Positions 7,864 through 16,996 of a DNA stretch of 64,000 bases are shown one piece after another. The notes beneath the pieces were generated by a model. That model was not told the DNA's origin. It was given only the letters and a program-made list of their open reading frames with translations, and ran no database searches. The translations under genes and the position numbers were made by a program. Source of the stretch: Bradyrhizobium manausense (GTDB lineage: Bacteria; Pseudomonadota; Alphaproteobacteria; Rhizobiales; Xanthobacteraceae); the NCBI RefSeq assembly GCF_018130615.1, contig NZ_JAFCKB010000009.1, positions 186,001 through 250,000 of the forward strand, in the 5' to 3' direction. How positions within the stretch are numbered: the stretch's first letter is position 1; the number at the start of each line of letters is the position of its first letter.

Positions 7864-9068
7864 GACCGCTGCGGCTCGCCGTGATGCTGGAGCAGGCGCT
7901 GGAGGTCGGCGGCGGCTTCCAGCAGCCGCTCAACGATTTGCTCTGGCTGCGCGACTGGGCGGCCAAGTCGGGCAACGAGATCGTGGTGTACTCGCCCCAT
8001 CCGAAGACGCTGGAGATCCTGAAAGAGTTCGGCGTCGCTGGCTCCCTGCTCAAGTTCGGCGTGCTCGACTATCTCTTCCTGTTCCTGAAATATTGCGGAC
8101 CGTTCGATCTGGTCCAGATCGTGCTGAAGTGGAAATCGCCGTTCGAGCGCGCGCTGATCCGCGGCGGCATCGACGTCGTGCATTTCACCTCGACCTCGAA
8201 GCGGCACCTGCTGCTCTACGAGCTGCCCTTCATCATCACGATCTTCGACGGTTGCCATCGCGATGCGCCGGAATTTCCGGAGGTCCGCACCTTCGGCGAA
8301 TTCGAGCGCCGCGAGATCCTGTTCGGCCTTGCGAGCACCAAGGCCGCGGTGGTGATCGTGAATGCGCCCGAGCTGATCGACGATCTCTCGCGGCGCTACG
8401 CCATGGAGCGGGGTCGCGCGGTCTGCATCCCGTTCTCGCCATCGGCCTATGTCGGCCAGTCCGCGCCCGCCGCGGCCGACGATGCGGCGGTGCTGGCAAA
8501 GTACCGGCTCGAGTCCGGCTATCTGTTTTATCCGGCGCAGTTCTGGCCGCACAAGAACCACATGACGCTGCTCGCCGCACTCGCCCAGCTACGCGAGCGG
8601 GGCGTCACCGAACGGCTGGTGCTGTGCGGCTCGGATCGCGGCGGCCGCGACAAGATCGACGCGGCGATCCGCAGCTATGGCCTGTCGGACCAGATCTCCA
8701 TCATCGGCTTCGTCGAATCCGCCGAGCTCGGCGCGCTCTATCGCAGCGCCGCTGCGCTGGTGATGCCGAGCTATTTCGGCCCGACCAACCTCCCCCCGCT
8801 GGAAGCCTGGGCGGTCGGCACGCCCGTGATCTATCCCGAAGCCTTCAAGGCGCAGGCCGGCGACGCCGCGCTCCTGTTCGACTATGACGACCCGCGCTCG
8901 CTCGCAGACGCCATCGTCAGTCTCCGCGCCGAGGGTATGCGTGAGCGCCTGAGCGAGGCCGGGCATGTTCGGCTCGCGCAGTTCGCCGAGGAAACCAAGG
9001 CCGGCCATCGCGAGTTCGCCCGCCACCTCGAACGGCTGAAGCACCGGCTGGCGCTGACCGCACGCTGA
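7860..9068 (+). CDS. GT4-family glycosyltransferase
   Basis: A 402-aa GT-B glycosyltransferase. The N-terminal domain begins RPLRLAVMLEQALEVGGGFQ, with the glycine-rich acceptor loop. The C-terminal domain has the usual group 1 features: LFYPAQFWPHKNH, VLCGSDRGG, IIGFVESAELGALYRSA, and the donor-binding stretch MPSYFGPTNLPPLEAWAVG with the E-x7-E-like Glu residues. The start is the GTG at 7860 that overlaps the methyltransferase stop; an upstream frame to 7788 would overlap that gene by 75 bases. It ends nine bases before the convergent flippase gene. It probably transfers the modified sugar made by the preceding genes. Confidence 0.9.
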   Translation: MRPLRLAVMLEQALEVGGGFQQPLNDLLWLRDWAAKSGNEIVVYSPHPKTLEILKEFGVAGSLLKFGVLDYLFLFLKYCGPFDLVQIVLKWKSPFERALIRGGIDVVHFTSTSKRHLLLYELPFIITIFDGCHRDAPEFPEVRTFGEFERREILFGLASTKAAVVIVNAPELIDDLSRRYAMERGRAVCIPFSPSAYVGQSAPAAADDAAVLAKYRLESGYLFYPAQFWPHKNHMTLLAALAQLRERGVTERLVLCGSDRGGRDKIDAAIRSYGLSDQISIIGFVESAELGALYRSAAALVMPSYFGPTNLPPLEAWAVGTPVIYPEAFKAQAGDAALLFDYDDPRSLADAIVSLRAEGMRERLSEAGHVRLAQFAEETKAGHREFARHLERLKHRLALTAR

Positions 9069-9077
9069 GATCTTCCG

Positions 9078-10649
9078 CTACGCCGGAACCAGCGCGCGCA
9101 GCCGCTCGCGCAGCGCTGCGTTCAACAGCGGGCTTGCGAGCCCGCCGACCACCGCCATCCAGATCGCGCATTCCAGGACGAAGTGCACGAGCCCGCTTCC
9201 GGGGACGAGCATGGTGATGGCGAGTCCGATCAGCCAGACGGGCGCCACGATTCCGGCGGCGACAAGCATCAGGAACGCGATGTGCCTGAGCGGGTGACGG
9301 AGGGTCTGCCAGATGATCACCAGCGCGAGCAGCCCGAACTGAACGACGATGTCGCTCGCCACCACCGCGATCGCCGCGCCGAGCGGTCCGAACCTAGGGA
9401 TCAGGACGATGGACAGAGCCAAGAAGACGACGAACTGGAGCCCCTTGGTCCGGATCAGAAGCGTGCCGCGATTGCTGTGGTTGGCAAAGACCAGTGCCAT
9501 CAGCGAGGGCGCGCCCGCGGCCGAGCCGAGCAGCAGCGTCACTGCAAGCGGCCCGTCATAGGGTATGCTGCCATGGGTCCACAGTGCGAAGAAGTCGGGC
9601 CAGAACGGCAGAAAGCCCGCGACCACCAGGCAGGCAAGCCCGGTGACGAACGCCGATCCGTACGCATAAAATCGGCGGAGCCGCTCCGTGTCGCCGATGG
9701 CGTGATCGTGCCCGAGCTCGGCACCGAGCGGCAAGGCGGTCTGGAGGCACAGCCCACGTACGAGGCTGGCGACCACGCGCGTCAGCCCCCATTGCACCAC
9801 CGCGACGCGGTCGGTGACGAGCGCAGAGACGAGCAGGACCGGAACGTTGACCAGCGCAAGCTCGGTGATGTTGGCGATCGCAAAGGGTAGCGCGCGACCG
9901 AGCTGGCCGATGCTCCAGCGCCAGGACGGCGCCACAAGCGGCGGCCTTGCGGGGCGGCGCAGGAACGGAAAACGGCGCGGCGCATCGACGGCGACGATGA
10001 AGATCGTGAAGAGGAGCTGCGTCGACACGAAGGCGACCGCCACCGCGAGCAGGCTTCCGAACATGGCGAGCGCGGCGAGTTGCGCGATCTGCCCGAACAG
10101 CAGTGCGGCGTTTTGCAGCCACACGACCCGGCTGTACTGGCCGCGAACGCGATAGAGGCCGGAGCCGAGATTGGCGGGCAGGCTCAGCAGCGTTCCCAGC
10201 GTCATCACCAGCATCGCGGCGTCGAATGTCGGCATCGCGTGAAACCCGAACACAGCCGACGGCGGCACGACATACACGGCCGCGCAGAGCAGGACGCCAA
10301 GCCCGGCGACGATGGCAAGATAGATCAGCAGCATGCCGTGGTAGAGGCTCGCCGTGCGTCCGTCGCAGTCGACACAGGACTTGAACGAGAGAAACCGGTT
10401 GATGGCGCGAAGCTGCAATCCGGCATCCGCCACGATCACGAGGCTTCCGGCAGCATAGATCGCAAGCCACGCCGCGAGCACGTCGCCGCTCCAGACGTGC
10501 AGGAATGCGGGGATCAGCAGCAATTGCTGGGTCAGCCCCAGCACCATCTGGACCAGATTCGCCGACCAGCCGCGAACGAGCCGTCCGGCCCGTCCGGCAC
10601 CACCCGGCACCGCAGCCTTGGCGGGCGCGTCAGTCTGCGTGTCGGTCAA
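9078..10649 (-). CDS. Polysaccharide flippase-like membrane protein (Wzx/MATE-like)
   Basis: A 523-aa protein with 12 or more predicted hydrophobic helices, in the manner of lipopolysaccharide/O-antigen flippases that move lipid-linked oligosaccharides across the inner membrane. Typical features are the N-terminal NLVQMVLGLTQQLLLIPAFL, the second-helix region LAIYAAGSLVIVADAGLQL and the central conserved AFVTGLACLVVAGFLPF segment. It is transcribed with the upstream GspC/GspN-like gene (22-bp gap) and converges on the glycosyltransferase gene. The cytoplasmic N-terminus carries about 25 Ala/Gly/Arg-rich residues before the first helix. The substrate is presumably the glycan of the adjacent cluster. 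Confidence 0.85.
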   Translation of the reverse strand: MTDTQTDAPAKAAVPGGAGRAGRLVRGWSANLVQMVLGLTQQLLLIPAFLHVWSGDVLAAWLAIYAAGSLVIVADAGLQLRAINRFLSFKSCVDCDGRTASLYHGMLLIYLAIVAGLGVLLCAAVYVVPPSAVFGFHAMPTFDAAMLVMTLGTLLSLPANLGSGLYRVRGQYSRVVWLQNAALLFGQIAQLAALAMFGSLLAVAVAFVSTQLLFTIFIVAVDAPRRFPFLRRPARPPLVAPSWRWSIGQLGRALPFAIANITELALVNVPVLLVSALVTDRVAVVQWGLTRVVASLVRGLCLQTALPLGAELGHDHAIGDTERLRRFYAYGSAFVTGLACLVVAGFLPFWPDFFALWTHGSIPYDGPLAVTLLLGSAAGAPSLMALVFANHSNRGTLLIRTKGLQFVVFLALSIVLIPRFGPLGAAIAVVASDIVVQFGLLALVIIWQTLRHPLRHIAFLMLVAAGIVAPVWLIGLAITMLVPGSGLVHFVLECAIWMAVVGGLASPLLNAALRERLRALVPA

Positions 10650-10671
10650 ACCGTATCCTTCCCGGCAGCGC

Positions 10672-11370
10672 TCAGAGCCCGTCCGGCAGGCCGTTCTTGG
10701 GCGTGGCGCGCGGTACGAAGGGCGCGAACGACGGGCCCCCCGGCGTCGGCGTCACCAGTTGGCTGCCGCCATTCAGAATCGCCAGCCCGGGCGCGCTTGG
10801 GGGCGCGGACGGCGTGGCCTCCGGCCGCTGCAACGCGAGCACCTCGCTGCGATCACCTTGCTTGAATGTCACCTCACGCGGCTGGATCGAGGCCAGCGAC
10901 CAGCCGTCCAGCGATTCGCCTTGCCGCAGGCGAACGACTTTCTGGTCGGTGCGCTTGATGAGGATCGCGATCGCGTCCCCCTCGCCCACCACGGCCCCGA
11001 CCAGCATCAGCGGCGGCGGCCCTTCGAGCGGCTTCGGGGCCGGCGGCGGCGGGGCCTCTTCAACCGGGGCGGCCGCAACGGCGCGCGGCGGCGGCCGCCG
11101 CGTCGCCGAGAAGATCGGGCGCTCCTGGGTTCCGGTCAGCGCCGACAGCGGCACCGACCAAAGCGGATTGCCGCGAGGCATGGGTCTGTCCGCGGCCGGC
11201 GCGGGCCGGACAATCGGTTTGACCGCACCGACATCGACGCTTGCGGCAGGACTGCCGGCGACATCGTCAGACAGGATGTCCATGCGCGACGAGGTGGCCG
11301 CAAAGCTGTCGATGACGCCGAGGACCGCACACAACACGGCCAATCCAGCCGTTCTCAGCCACCCGGACAT
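10672..11370 (-). CDS. gspN: Type II secretion GspC/GspN-like inner-membrane component
   Basis: A 232-aa protein with one N-terminal membrane helix (WLRTAGLAVLCAVLGVIDSF), a Pro/Ala-rich periplasmic linker and a folded region (LMLVGAVVGEGDAIAILI, then VVRLRQGESLDGW) that looks like the homology region of GspC or of PilP. It lacks a PDZ domain. Related rhizobial proteins are usually called GspN. No other GspC candidate is present near the gsp genes, so it may link the GspD secretin to the inner-membrane platform. The start was set by GGGGAG eight bases upstream rather than by the longer frame to 11412. It is separated from gspM by the opposite-strand autotransporter gene. Confidence 0.7.
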   Translation of the reverse strand: MSGWLRTAGLAVLCAVLGVIDSFAATSSRMDILSDDVAGSPAASVDVGAVKPIVRPAPAADRPMPRGNPLWSVPLSALTGTQERPIFSATRRPPPRAVAAAPVEEAPPPPAPKPLEGPPPLMLVGAVVGEGDAIAILIKRTDQKVVRLRQGESLDGWSLASIQPREVTFKQGDRSEVLALQRPEATPSAPPSAPGLAILNGGSQLVTPTPGGPSFAPFVPRATPKNGLPDGL

Positions 11371-11692
11371 CGAAACTCCCCTGCGACCGGCCGCCACGTC
11401 GGCGCGCGGCAAGCCCGAGGCCGCAAACTAGTTCTGATGGGCCTCCCGATCAACCCGCCGGCGGCCCTTTGACCCGGCTGGCGAAGCTGCGCCGGGCGGC
11501 ATGTTGCGACGCATGAAATTGTTGCCCAATGGCCACGATGACCGAAATTGCGGAGGAAACGGGCGGGAACTCCATGCAAATCGATGGCCGTTCATTGCAG
11601 CCCGTTGCGGCACCATGAGATCATGGGCCGGAGGCGGGCCGTTGCAGCCTGCGCCATTGCGTTGATTTGTTTAGGCGATTTGTGAAGGGCCG
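11371..11692. other. Divergent upstream region of gspN-like and autotransporter genes
   Basis: This 322-bp stretch lies between two divergent genes and should carry both promoters. I see no convincing coding frame, no clear sigma-70 hexamer pair and no strong hairpin. The autotransporter ribosome binding site (GAAGGG) lies at its right edge. Confidence 0.5.
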
Positions 11693-14600
11693 ATGGCTGG
11701 ATCGATCATAGCGCGCGGAAGGATGGATGGCCGGCTGCGCGCCGTCATGCGTCATTCGCTGGCGACCCTGCTGGCGACCACCGCGCTCGGCGTCGTCGCC
11801 GCGCACGCCGTGGACGCCACCTGGACCGGCACCTTCAGCAACGAATGGACGGATGCCCCCAACTGGACGTCCAACCCGAGCGTGCCGGACGGGACCGCGA
11901 CGTTCAGCAACACCGGCGCCAATGCGATCGTCAACTTCGGCGGCATCGTCACCATCGGCACGATGCAGTTCACGAACACCGCGCAGGCTTACTCGTTCAC
12001 GCTGTTCAACCCGTTCATCATCAACGCGGCCGGCATCATCAACAATTCGGGCAACACGCAGAGCTTCGAAGTCACCTCCGGCAACAATCTGGTCTTTCAG
12101 AACAGCAGCACCGCCAGCGGCGGCACCGGGGCGGTGACCATCACGAACGATGCCGGTGGCACCGTCAACTTCCTCCAGAACAGCACCGCCGGAACGGTCA
12201 GCCTCACCAACAACAGCTTCGTCACCTTCGAAGATTCCAGCTCGGCCGGCAGCGCCCAGATCACCAACAACGCCAACGGCCAGATCGACTTCTTCACCAA
12301 CGCCTCGGCCGGCACCGCCACGATCGGCAATGCCGCGGGAGCGACGCTGAACTTCCACAGCAACGCCACCGCCGCCGGCTCGACCATCACCAACGACGGC
12401 ACGCTGACCTTCGATGGCTCCGCCACCGCCGGCAATGCCACCATCACCACCGACAACGCCGCAACCACGACCTTCAACGACAACGCAACCGGCGGCAACG
12501 CACGCTTCATCACCAATCTCGGCGGCACCGTCGACATCTCCGGCCTGACCAGCGGCGGGATGACGTCCGGGTCGATCGAAGGCGCGGGCAATTACGTGCT
12601 CGGCGCCAACACGCTCACCACCGGCAGCCTCAACACCTCGACCGTGGTCGACGGCGTGATCTCCGGCACCGGCGGCGGGCTGACCAAGGTCGGCACCGGC
12701 ACGCTGACGCTGACCAACACCAACACCTACACCGGTGCAACGACGGTCTCGGCCGGAACGCTGGCGCTGTCCGGCTTCGGCAGCATCGCCGCCTCGAGCG
12801 TCGTGACGGTGAACGCGACACTGGATATCACGGCAATTACCCCGGCAGCCGCCGCAATCACGACGCTCGCCGGCAGCGCGAGTGGCATCGTCAACATGGG
12901 CAGCAAGGGGCTGTTCATCACCAACGGCTCGACCGAGTTCGCGGGCGTGATTCAGGGCACCGGCGGCTTCGAGGTCGGCGGCGGAACGCAGACGCTCTCC
13001 GGTGTGAACACCTACACCAACACGACGCAGATCGATGCCGGCGCGACGCTGGCGCTGAAAGGCGGCGGATCGATCGCGAACTCGGCCAGCGTCACGTTCA
13101 CGCCGGGCGCAGGCGGTACGTTCGACATCTCGCAAACGACCTCCGGCACCTCGGTGAACGCCCTGTTCTCCGCGACCAGCGACGGCATCGTCGCGCTGGG
13201 GTCGAAGACGTTGACGATCACGGGCGGCAGCTTCTTCGGCGGCGTGATCCAGGATGGCGGCATCGCCGGCGGCGCCGGCGGCAACGTCGTGATCGCCAAC
13301 GGCGCCACGCAGCAGCTGTTCGGCACCAACACCTATACCGGCACCACGACCATCGCGAGCGGCGGCGAGCTCGATCTTGTCAATTTCGGCGGCGGCGATG
13401 GCAGCATCGCGACCTCGAGCAACGTCGTCGCCAACGGCGTCTTCGACATCACGGCCTTGAGCGGCGGCACCTCGATCAAATCGCTGTCGGGATCAGGCAA
13501 CGTCAATATCGGCGCCAACACGCTGACCATCACCAACGGCAGCGGCACCTTCGCTGGCATCATTGGCGACGGCGGCGCCGGCGGCGGCCTCACCATGGCC
13601 GGCGGCACCGAGATCCTGTCCGGCGCCAACACCTATACCGGCACGACCACCGTGAATGGCGGCAGGCTGGAGGTGAACGGCTCGATCGTCAGCGCGAGCA
13701 CCGTCAATGCCGGCGGCACGCTCGCAGGCGCCGGCAGCGTCGGCAGCGTCGCGGTCAACGGCGGCACGCTCGCGCCCGGCAGCACGGCGAACCCGACCGG
13801 AACACTGGCGATCAACGGATCCCTGAGCTTCACGGCGGCCTCGACCTATATGGTGCAGGTCTCCTCCACCGCTGCCAGCCTCGCCAGCGTCACGGGCGCG
13901 GCCACGCTCGGCGGCGCGACGGTGAATGCGATCTTCAGCTCCGGCACCGTCAAGAAGCAGTACACGATCCTGACGGCGGCCGGCGGCCTTGGCGGCACCA
14001 CCTTCAATTCGGCGGTCGTCTCCAACATGCCGTCGCTCAACGCGACGCTGAGCTACGACGCCAACAACGTGTTCCTCAACATCGGCGTCAATTTCACGCC
14101 GAGCGGTGGCAGCCTCAATGTCAACCAGCAGAACGTCGCCAACACGCTCACCAATTTCTTCAATTCGACGGGCAGCATTCCCGCCGCCTTCACCACGCTG
14201 ACGCCTGCGGGGCTGACCACAGCTTCGGGTGAGCTCGGCACCGGCATCATCCAGTCCGCGATCAACGCCGACGGCCAGTTTCTCAACTTGATGCTGGATC
14301 CGACCGTCGTCGGACGCTCCAGCGGCTTCACGAAAGCCGGCAGCGTCGCGCAATACGCCGAGAGCGACGATGCGGCCGCCTATGCGTCGATGCGCCCGGC
14401 CACCGTGCGCGAACGCGAAGCCTTTGCGATGGCGACCAAGGCGCCGCTGCTGTCGTCGCAGCCGATCAATCGCTGGAGCGTCTGGGCGGCCGGCTACGGC
14501 GGCTCGGCGCAGGTCGGCGGCAATACCGCGGTCGGCTCGCAGGACCTCACTGCGCGGGTCTGGGGCGGCGCGGCCGGCGCCGATTACAGGCTTTCGCTGG

Positions 14601-15310
14601 ACACGCTCGTCGGCTTCTCGCTCGCCGGCGGTGGGCTGAACTATTCGGTTGCCAACGCCATGGGCTCGGGCTCCGCCGACCTATTCCAGGCCGGCGTCTA
14701 TGGCCGGCATAATTTCGGCCCGGCCTATATCGCCGCCGCGCTGGCCTATGGCTGGCACGACGTTACAACGAACCGCACCGTGGCGCTCGCCGGCGCCGAT
14801 CAGCTCCAGGGCCGCTTCAAGGCCGACACCTTCTCGGCCCGCTTCGAGGGCGGCTATCGCTTCGCGACGCCGCTGATCGGCATCACGCCCTACGCGGCTG
14901 CGCAGGTGACGAATTTCAACCTGCCGAATTATTCCGAAGTCAGCCTCAACGGCGGCGGCCTGTTCGCGCTGAACTATGCCTCGCAGTCGCTCACCGACAC
15001 CCGCTCCGAGCTCGGCCTGCGCACCGACAAATCCTACGCGATGCCGAACGGCGTGCTGACGCTGCGCGGCCGGGCCGCCTGGGCGCACGATTACAATCCG
15101 AACCGCGCCGTCACCGCGCTGTTCCAGACCTTGCCGGGCTCGAGCTTCGTCGTGAACGGGGCCAGGGTCGACGCCGATTCCGCTTTGGTCAGCGCCAGCG
15201 CCGAGATGAAATGGCTGAACGGCTTCTCGATCGCTGGCACCTTCGACGGCGAGTTCTCCGGCAACCTCACCAGCTATTCCGGCAAGGGCGTGCTCAAATA
15301 CAGCTGGTGA
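11693..15310 (+). CDS. Type V autotransporter with PATR-repeat passenger
   Basis: A 1205-aa outer-membrane autotransporter. A signal peptide runs to about residue 39 (MRHSLATLLATTALGVVAAHA, with a leading extension of 18 residues). The passenger begins with short repeats of about 20 residues (pattern F-x-D/N-x-S-x-AG-x-A-x-I-x-N, residues about 160-290). It continues with passenger-associated repeats such as LTKVGTGTLTLTNTNTYTG and NTYTGTTTVNGGRLEV up to about residue 680. The C-terminal beta-barrel starts near residue 920 (NRWSVWAAGYGGSAQVGG) and ends in an aromatic residue (KYSW). No protease triad or adhesion motif is recognisable, so its function is unknown. It lies on the opposite strand inside the gsp locus. 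A repeat hairpin starts two bases after the stop. Confidence 0.9.
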   Translation: MAGSIIARGRMDGRLRAVMRHSLATLLATTALGVVAAHAVDATWTGTFSNEWTDAPNWTSNPSVPDGTATFSNTGANAIVNFGGIVTIGTMQFTNTAQAYSFTLFNPFIINAAGIINNSGNTQSFEVTSGNNLVFQNSSTASGGTGAVTITNDAGGTVNFLQNSTAGTVSLTNNSFVTFEDSSSAGSAQITNNANGQIDFFTNASAGTATIGNAAGATLNFHSNATAAGSTITNDGTLTFDGSATAGNATITTDNAATTTFNDNATGGNARFITNLGGTVDISGLTSGGMTSGSIEGAGNYVLGANTLTTGSLNTSTVVDGVISGTGGGLTKVGTGTLTLTNTNTYTGATTVSAGTLALSGFGSIAASSVVTVNATLDITAITPAAAAITTLAGSASGIVNMGSKGLFITNGSTEFAGVIQGTGGFEVGGGTQTLSGVNTYTNTTQIDAGATLALKGGGSIANSASVTFTPGAGGTFDISQTTSGTSVNALFSATSDGIVALGSKTLTITGGSFFGGVIQDGGIAGGAGGNVVIANGATQQLFGTNTYTGTTTIASGGELDLVNFGGGDGSIATSSNVVANGVFDITALSGGTSIKSLSGSGNVNIGANTLTITNGSGTFAGIIGDGGAGGGLTMAGGTEILSGANTYTGTTTVNGGRLEVNGSIVSASTVNAGGTLAGAGSVGSVAVNGGTLAPGSTANPTGTLAINGSLSFTAASTYMVQVSSTAASLASVTGAATLGGATVNAIFSSGTVKKQYTILTAAGGLGGTTFNSAVVSNMPSLNATLSYDANNVFLNIGVNFTPSGGSLNVNQQNVANTLTNFFNSTGSIPAAFTTLTPAGLTTASGELGTGIIQSAINADGQFLNLMLDPTVVGRSSGFTKAGSVAQYAESDDAAAYASMRPATVREREAFAMATKAPLLSSQPINRWSVWAAGYGGSAQVGGNTAVGSQDLTARVWGGAAGADYRLSLDTLVGFSLAGGGLNYSVANAMGSGSADLFQAGVYGRHNFGPAYIAAALAYGWHDVTTNRTVALAGADQLQGRFKADTFSARFEGGYRFATPLIGITPYAAAQVTNFNLPNYSEVSLNGGGLFALNYASQSLTDTRSELGLRTDKSYAMPNGVLTLRGRAAWAHDYNPNRAVTALFQTLPGSSFVVNGARVDADSALVSASAEMKWLNGFSIAGTFDGEFSGNLTSYSGKGVLKYSW

Positions 15311-15311
15311 A

Positions 15312-15354
15312 CATGATCCGGAAAAGTGTGCAGCGGTTTTCCGAGAAGATCATG
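15312..15354. repeat. Hairpin repeat directly after the autotransporter stop
   Basis: CATGATC (15312-15318) pairs with GATCATG (15348-15354), and inside it GGAAAA pairs with TTTTCC. It starts two bases after the autotransporter stop and ends 14 bases before the gspM stop, so it lies between two convergent genes and could serve as a two-way terminator. Palindromes of this type are widespread in Bradyrhizobium genomes (established knowledge; no search was run). Confidence 0.65.
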
Positions 15355-15367
15355 CTCAAATGATAAG

Positions 15368-15961
15368 CTACTTCCCCGCCTGCCACTGGCCGGAGACGCC
15401 CAGGATCACCCTGACATGGCCGGTGCTGGCCTCGTTCTGCGCGGTGGTCTGCGGCACCTGGACGTCGAGCTGGTCGATGAAGAGGAACGGCATGCCGGCC
15501 TCGAGATCGTAGAGCAACTTCTGCAGCGCGGGCTGCTCCAACTCGCAGCTCACGACAAGGCCGACGAAGCCGTCCTTGGTCTGCGCCCCCGAGACGTCGA
15601 CCTGCGAGGACTGCACCGAGCCGCCGACATTGCCGACTGCCGTCGCAACCCGCTGCAGCAGATTGGCGCCCGCCACGGTCACCGTCGGCCCTTCCAGGAA
15701 CGGCGTGCCGGGATGTTCGGCCGACATGGCCGCGGCATTCTTGGCGGCGCCCTTGCGGCCGCGCAGCTGGTCGAGCAGGTCGGAGGTCTGCGCCAGGGCC
15801 TGGCGATGCGTGATGACGTCGGCGATCGACAGGCCCGCCATCACCAGGAGCCCGCCCGTCACCGCGAGATAGAGCGTGACCGCGATCAGCGGCGAGCCGG
15901 TCAGCCACCGCGCGGCTGCGTTCTCGGCTGCGACCCCGCCGCTGCTCATGCTGCTGCTCAT
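15368..15961 (-). CDS. gspM: Type II secretion protein GspM
   Basis: A 197-aa inner-membrane protein with a short cytoplasmic N-terminus, one membrane helix (LIAVTLYLAVTGGLLVMAGL) and a periplasmic ferredoxin-like domain (GPTVTVAGANLLQRVATAVG, later LLYDLEAGMPFLFIDQLDV). The layout and the place at the end of the gsp run match GspM (the type II-b form), which stabilises GspL in the inner-membrane platform. The ATG overlaps the gspL stop (ATGA), so translation is probably coupled. The longer open frame to 16618 runs inside gspL and is not used. It is last in the minus-strand operon. Confidence 0.85.
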   Translation of the reverse strand: MSSSMSSGGVAAENAAARWLTGSPLIAVTLYLAVTGGLLVMAGLSIADVITHRQALAQTSDLLDQLRGRKGAAKNAAAMSAEHPGTPFLEGPTVTVAGANLLQRVATAVGNVGGSVQSSQVDVSGAQTKDGFVGLVVSCELEQPALQKLLYDLEAGMPFLFIDQLDVQVPQTTAQNEASTGHVRVILGVSGQWQAGK

Positions 15962-16995
15962 GGCGCGTTCCTCGGTTCGACCTGCGCCTCGATGTGGAAG
16001 CGCTCGCCGGGATCGGAGGGGCTGCGCGTCGTCGGAGCGTAGAAGGTCGCGCGGGTGAAATGCTGGGACTGCTCGATCAGCGGGATCAGCGAGGGCGCAT
16101 CGCGGGTGATGCCGGCGATCTGGAGCTTGTTGCCGACCATATGCATCTCGGTGACGTAGGTATGATCGGGCAAAAGACGGCTCAGCGATTCCAGCACGAT
16201 CACGCTCGCCGGCGTGTCGTATTTGCGCCGCTCCAGCAGCGCCAGGGGCGAGCGCTCGCCGCCGTCGGCACCGCGGATCGCGGCGCGGCGCTGGGTGATC
16301 TGTCGTTCGAGCTCGCTCTCCTGCGCGCTCAAGCTGTCGGCCAAATAGCCCGCGACGATCGAGCCGAGAACGGCGGCGACTGTGGCAATGGCCAGCACCA
16401 CTTGCAGCGTCCGGCTCAACCGCACGGGATCGATCGCCCCGCGCGACTTCTGCTCGAACACCCTGATGCGCCCGCCCTCGCCCGGCTCGGTCAGAACCGC
16501 GATTGCGGACGGATGAAAACCGGACACGGCCTCGACATAGCCCATCGCGAGCCGGCGCGGTGCAGCCGCGATCATCGTGGTGATGCTCTCGCTGCCCTGC
16601 GCCGTCGGCGCGCTGCAACCGAACACCGCCTCAGCGGCGCTCCACGGCGTCAGCCGGTCGATCTGCGCCCGCACGATGCCGTCGAGGAAATCGGCCGCAC
16701 GCGCCGGCAGCTCCAATGGACGGAACAGGAAGCGCGCCGGCCGCAGCACGATCTCGACACGACAGCCGCGGACGATCGGCGCGAGATTGGCGCCGGTGAA
16801 TTTGCCGTCCTCGAACGCGATCTCCTTCGGGATGTTATCCGGCTTTGCCGCCTCCAGCGCAAACGTGCCGGTCTCGCCCTCGACCAGCCGGACCAGGCGC
16901 GGCGACACCATCCGCTCGATTCCGGCGACGGTGGCGCCGGCCACCGCGCCGGTCCAGGCATCGAAGATGGTGCGAAGGGAACTGAGCGAGCTCAT
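15958..16995 (-). CDS. gspL: Type II secretion protein GspL
   Basis: A 345-aa bitopic membrane protein. The cytoplasmic part (about residues 1-205) has the actin-like GspL/PilM fold, which holds the GspE ATPase at the membrane. A single helix (TLQVVLAIATVAAVLGSIVAGY, about residues 210-230) is followed by a coiled region (AQESELERQITQRRAA) and a PilN-like periplasmic domain (LESLSRLLPDHTYVTEMHM, then LQIAGITRDAPSLIPLIEQS). The start was chosen at 16995, two bases past the gspK stop; the longer frame to 17061 would overlap gspK. Its last codons overlap the gspM start. Confidence 0.88.
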   Translation of the reverse strand: MSSLSSLRTIFDAWTGAVAGATVAGIERMVSPRLVRLVEGETGTFALEAAKPDNIPKEIAFEDGKFTGANLAPIVRGCRVEIVLRPARFLFRPLELPARAADFLDGIVRAQIDRLTPWSAAEAVFGCSAPTAQGSESITTMIAAAPRRLAMGYVEAVSGFHPSAIAVLTEPGEGGRIRVFEQKSRGAIDPVRLSRTLQVVLAIATVAAVLGSIVAGYLADSLSAQESELERQITQRRAAIRGADGGERSPLALLERRKYDTPASVIVLESLSRLLPDHTYVTEMHMVGNKLQIAGITRDAPSLIPLIEQSQHFTRATFYAPTTRSPSDPGERFHIEAQVEPRNAP

Positions 16996-16996
16996 C

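Noticed and set aside
11845-14232. A 795-codon frame rich in His, Arg and Gln inside the autotransporter gene
   Set aside because: It is the +2 shadow of a repetitive Thr/Asn/Gly coding sequence. The in-frame product has signal peptide, repeats and barrel.
15958-16618. A longer GspM (416 codons) running through gspL
   Set aside because: The extra 219 codons lie out of frame inside gspL, are Arg/Ala-rich, and the ATGA overlap at 15961 gives a protein of normal GspM size.
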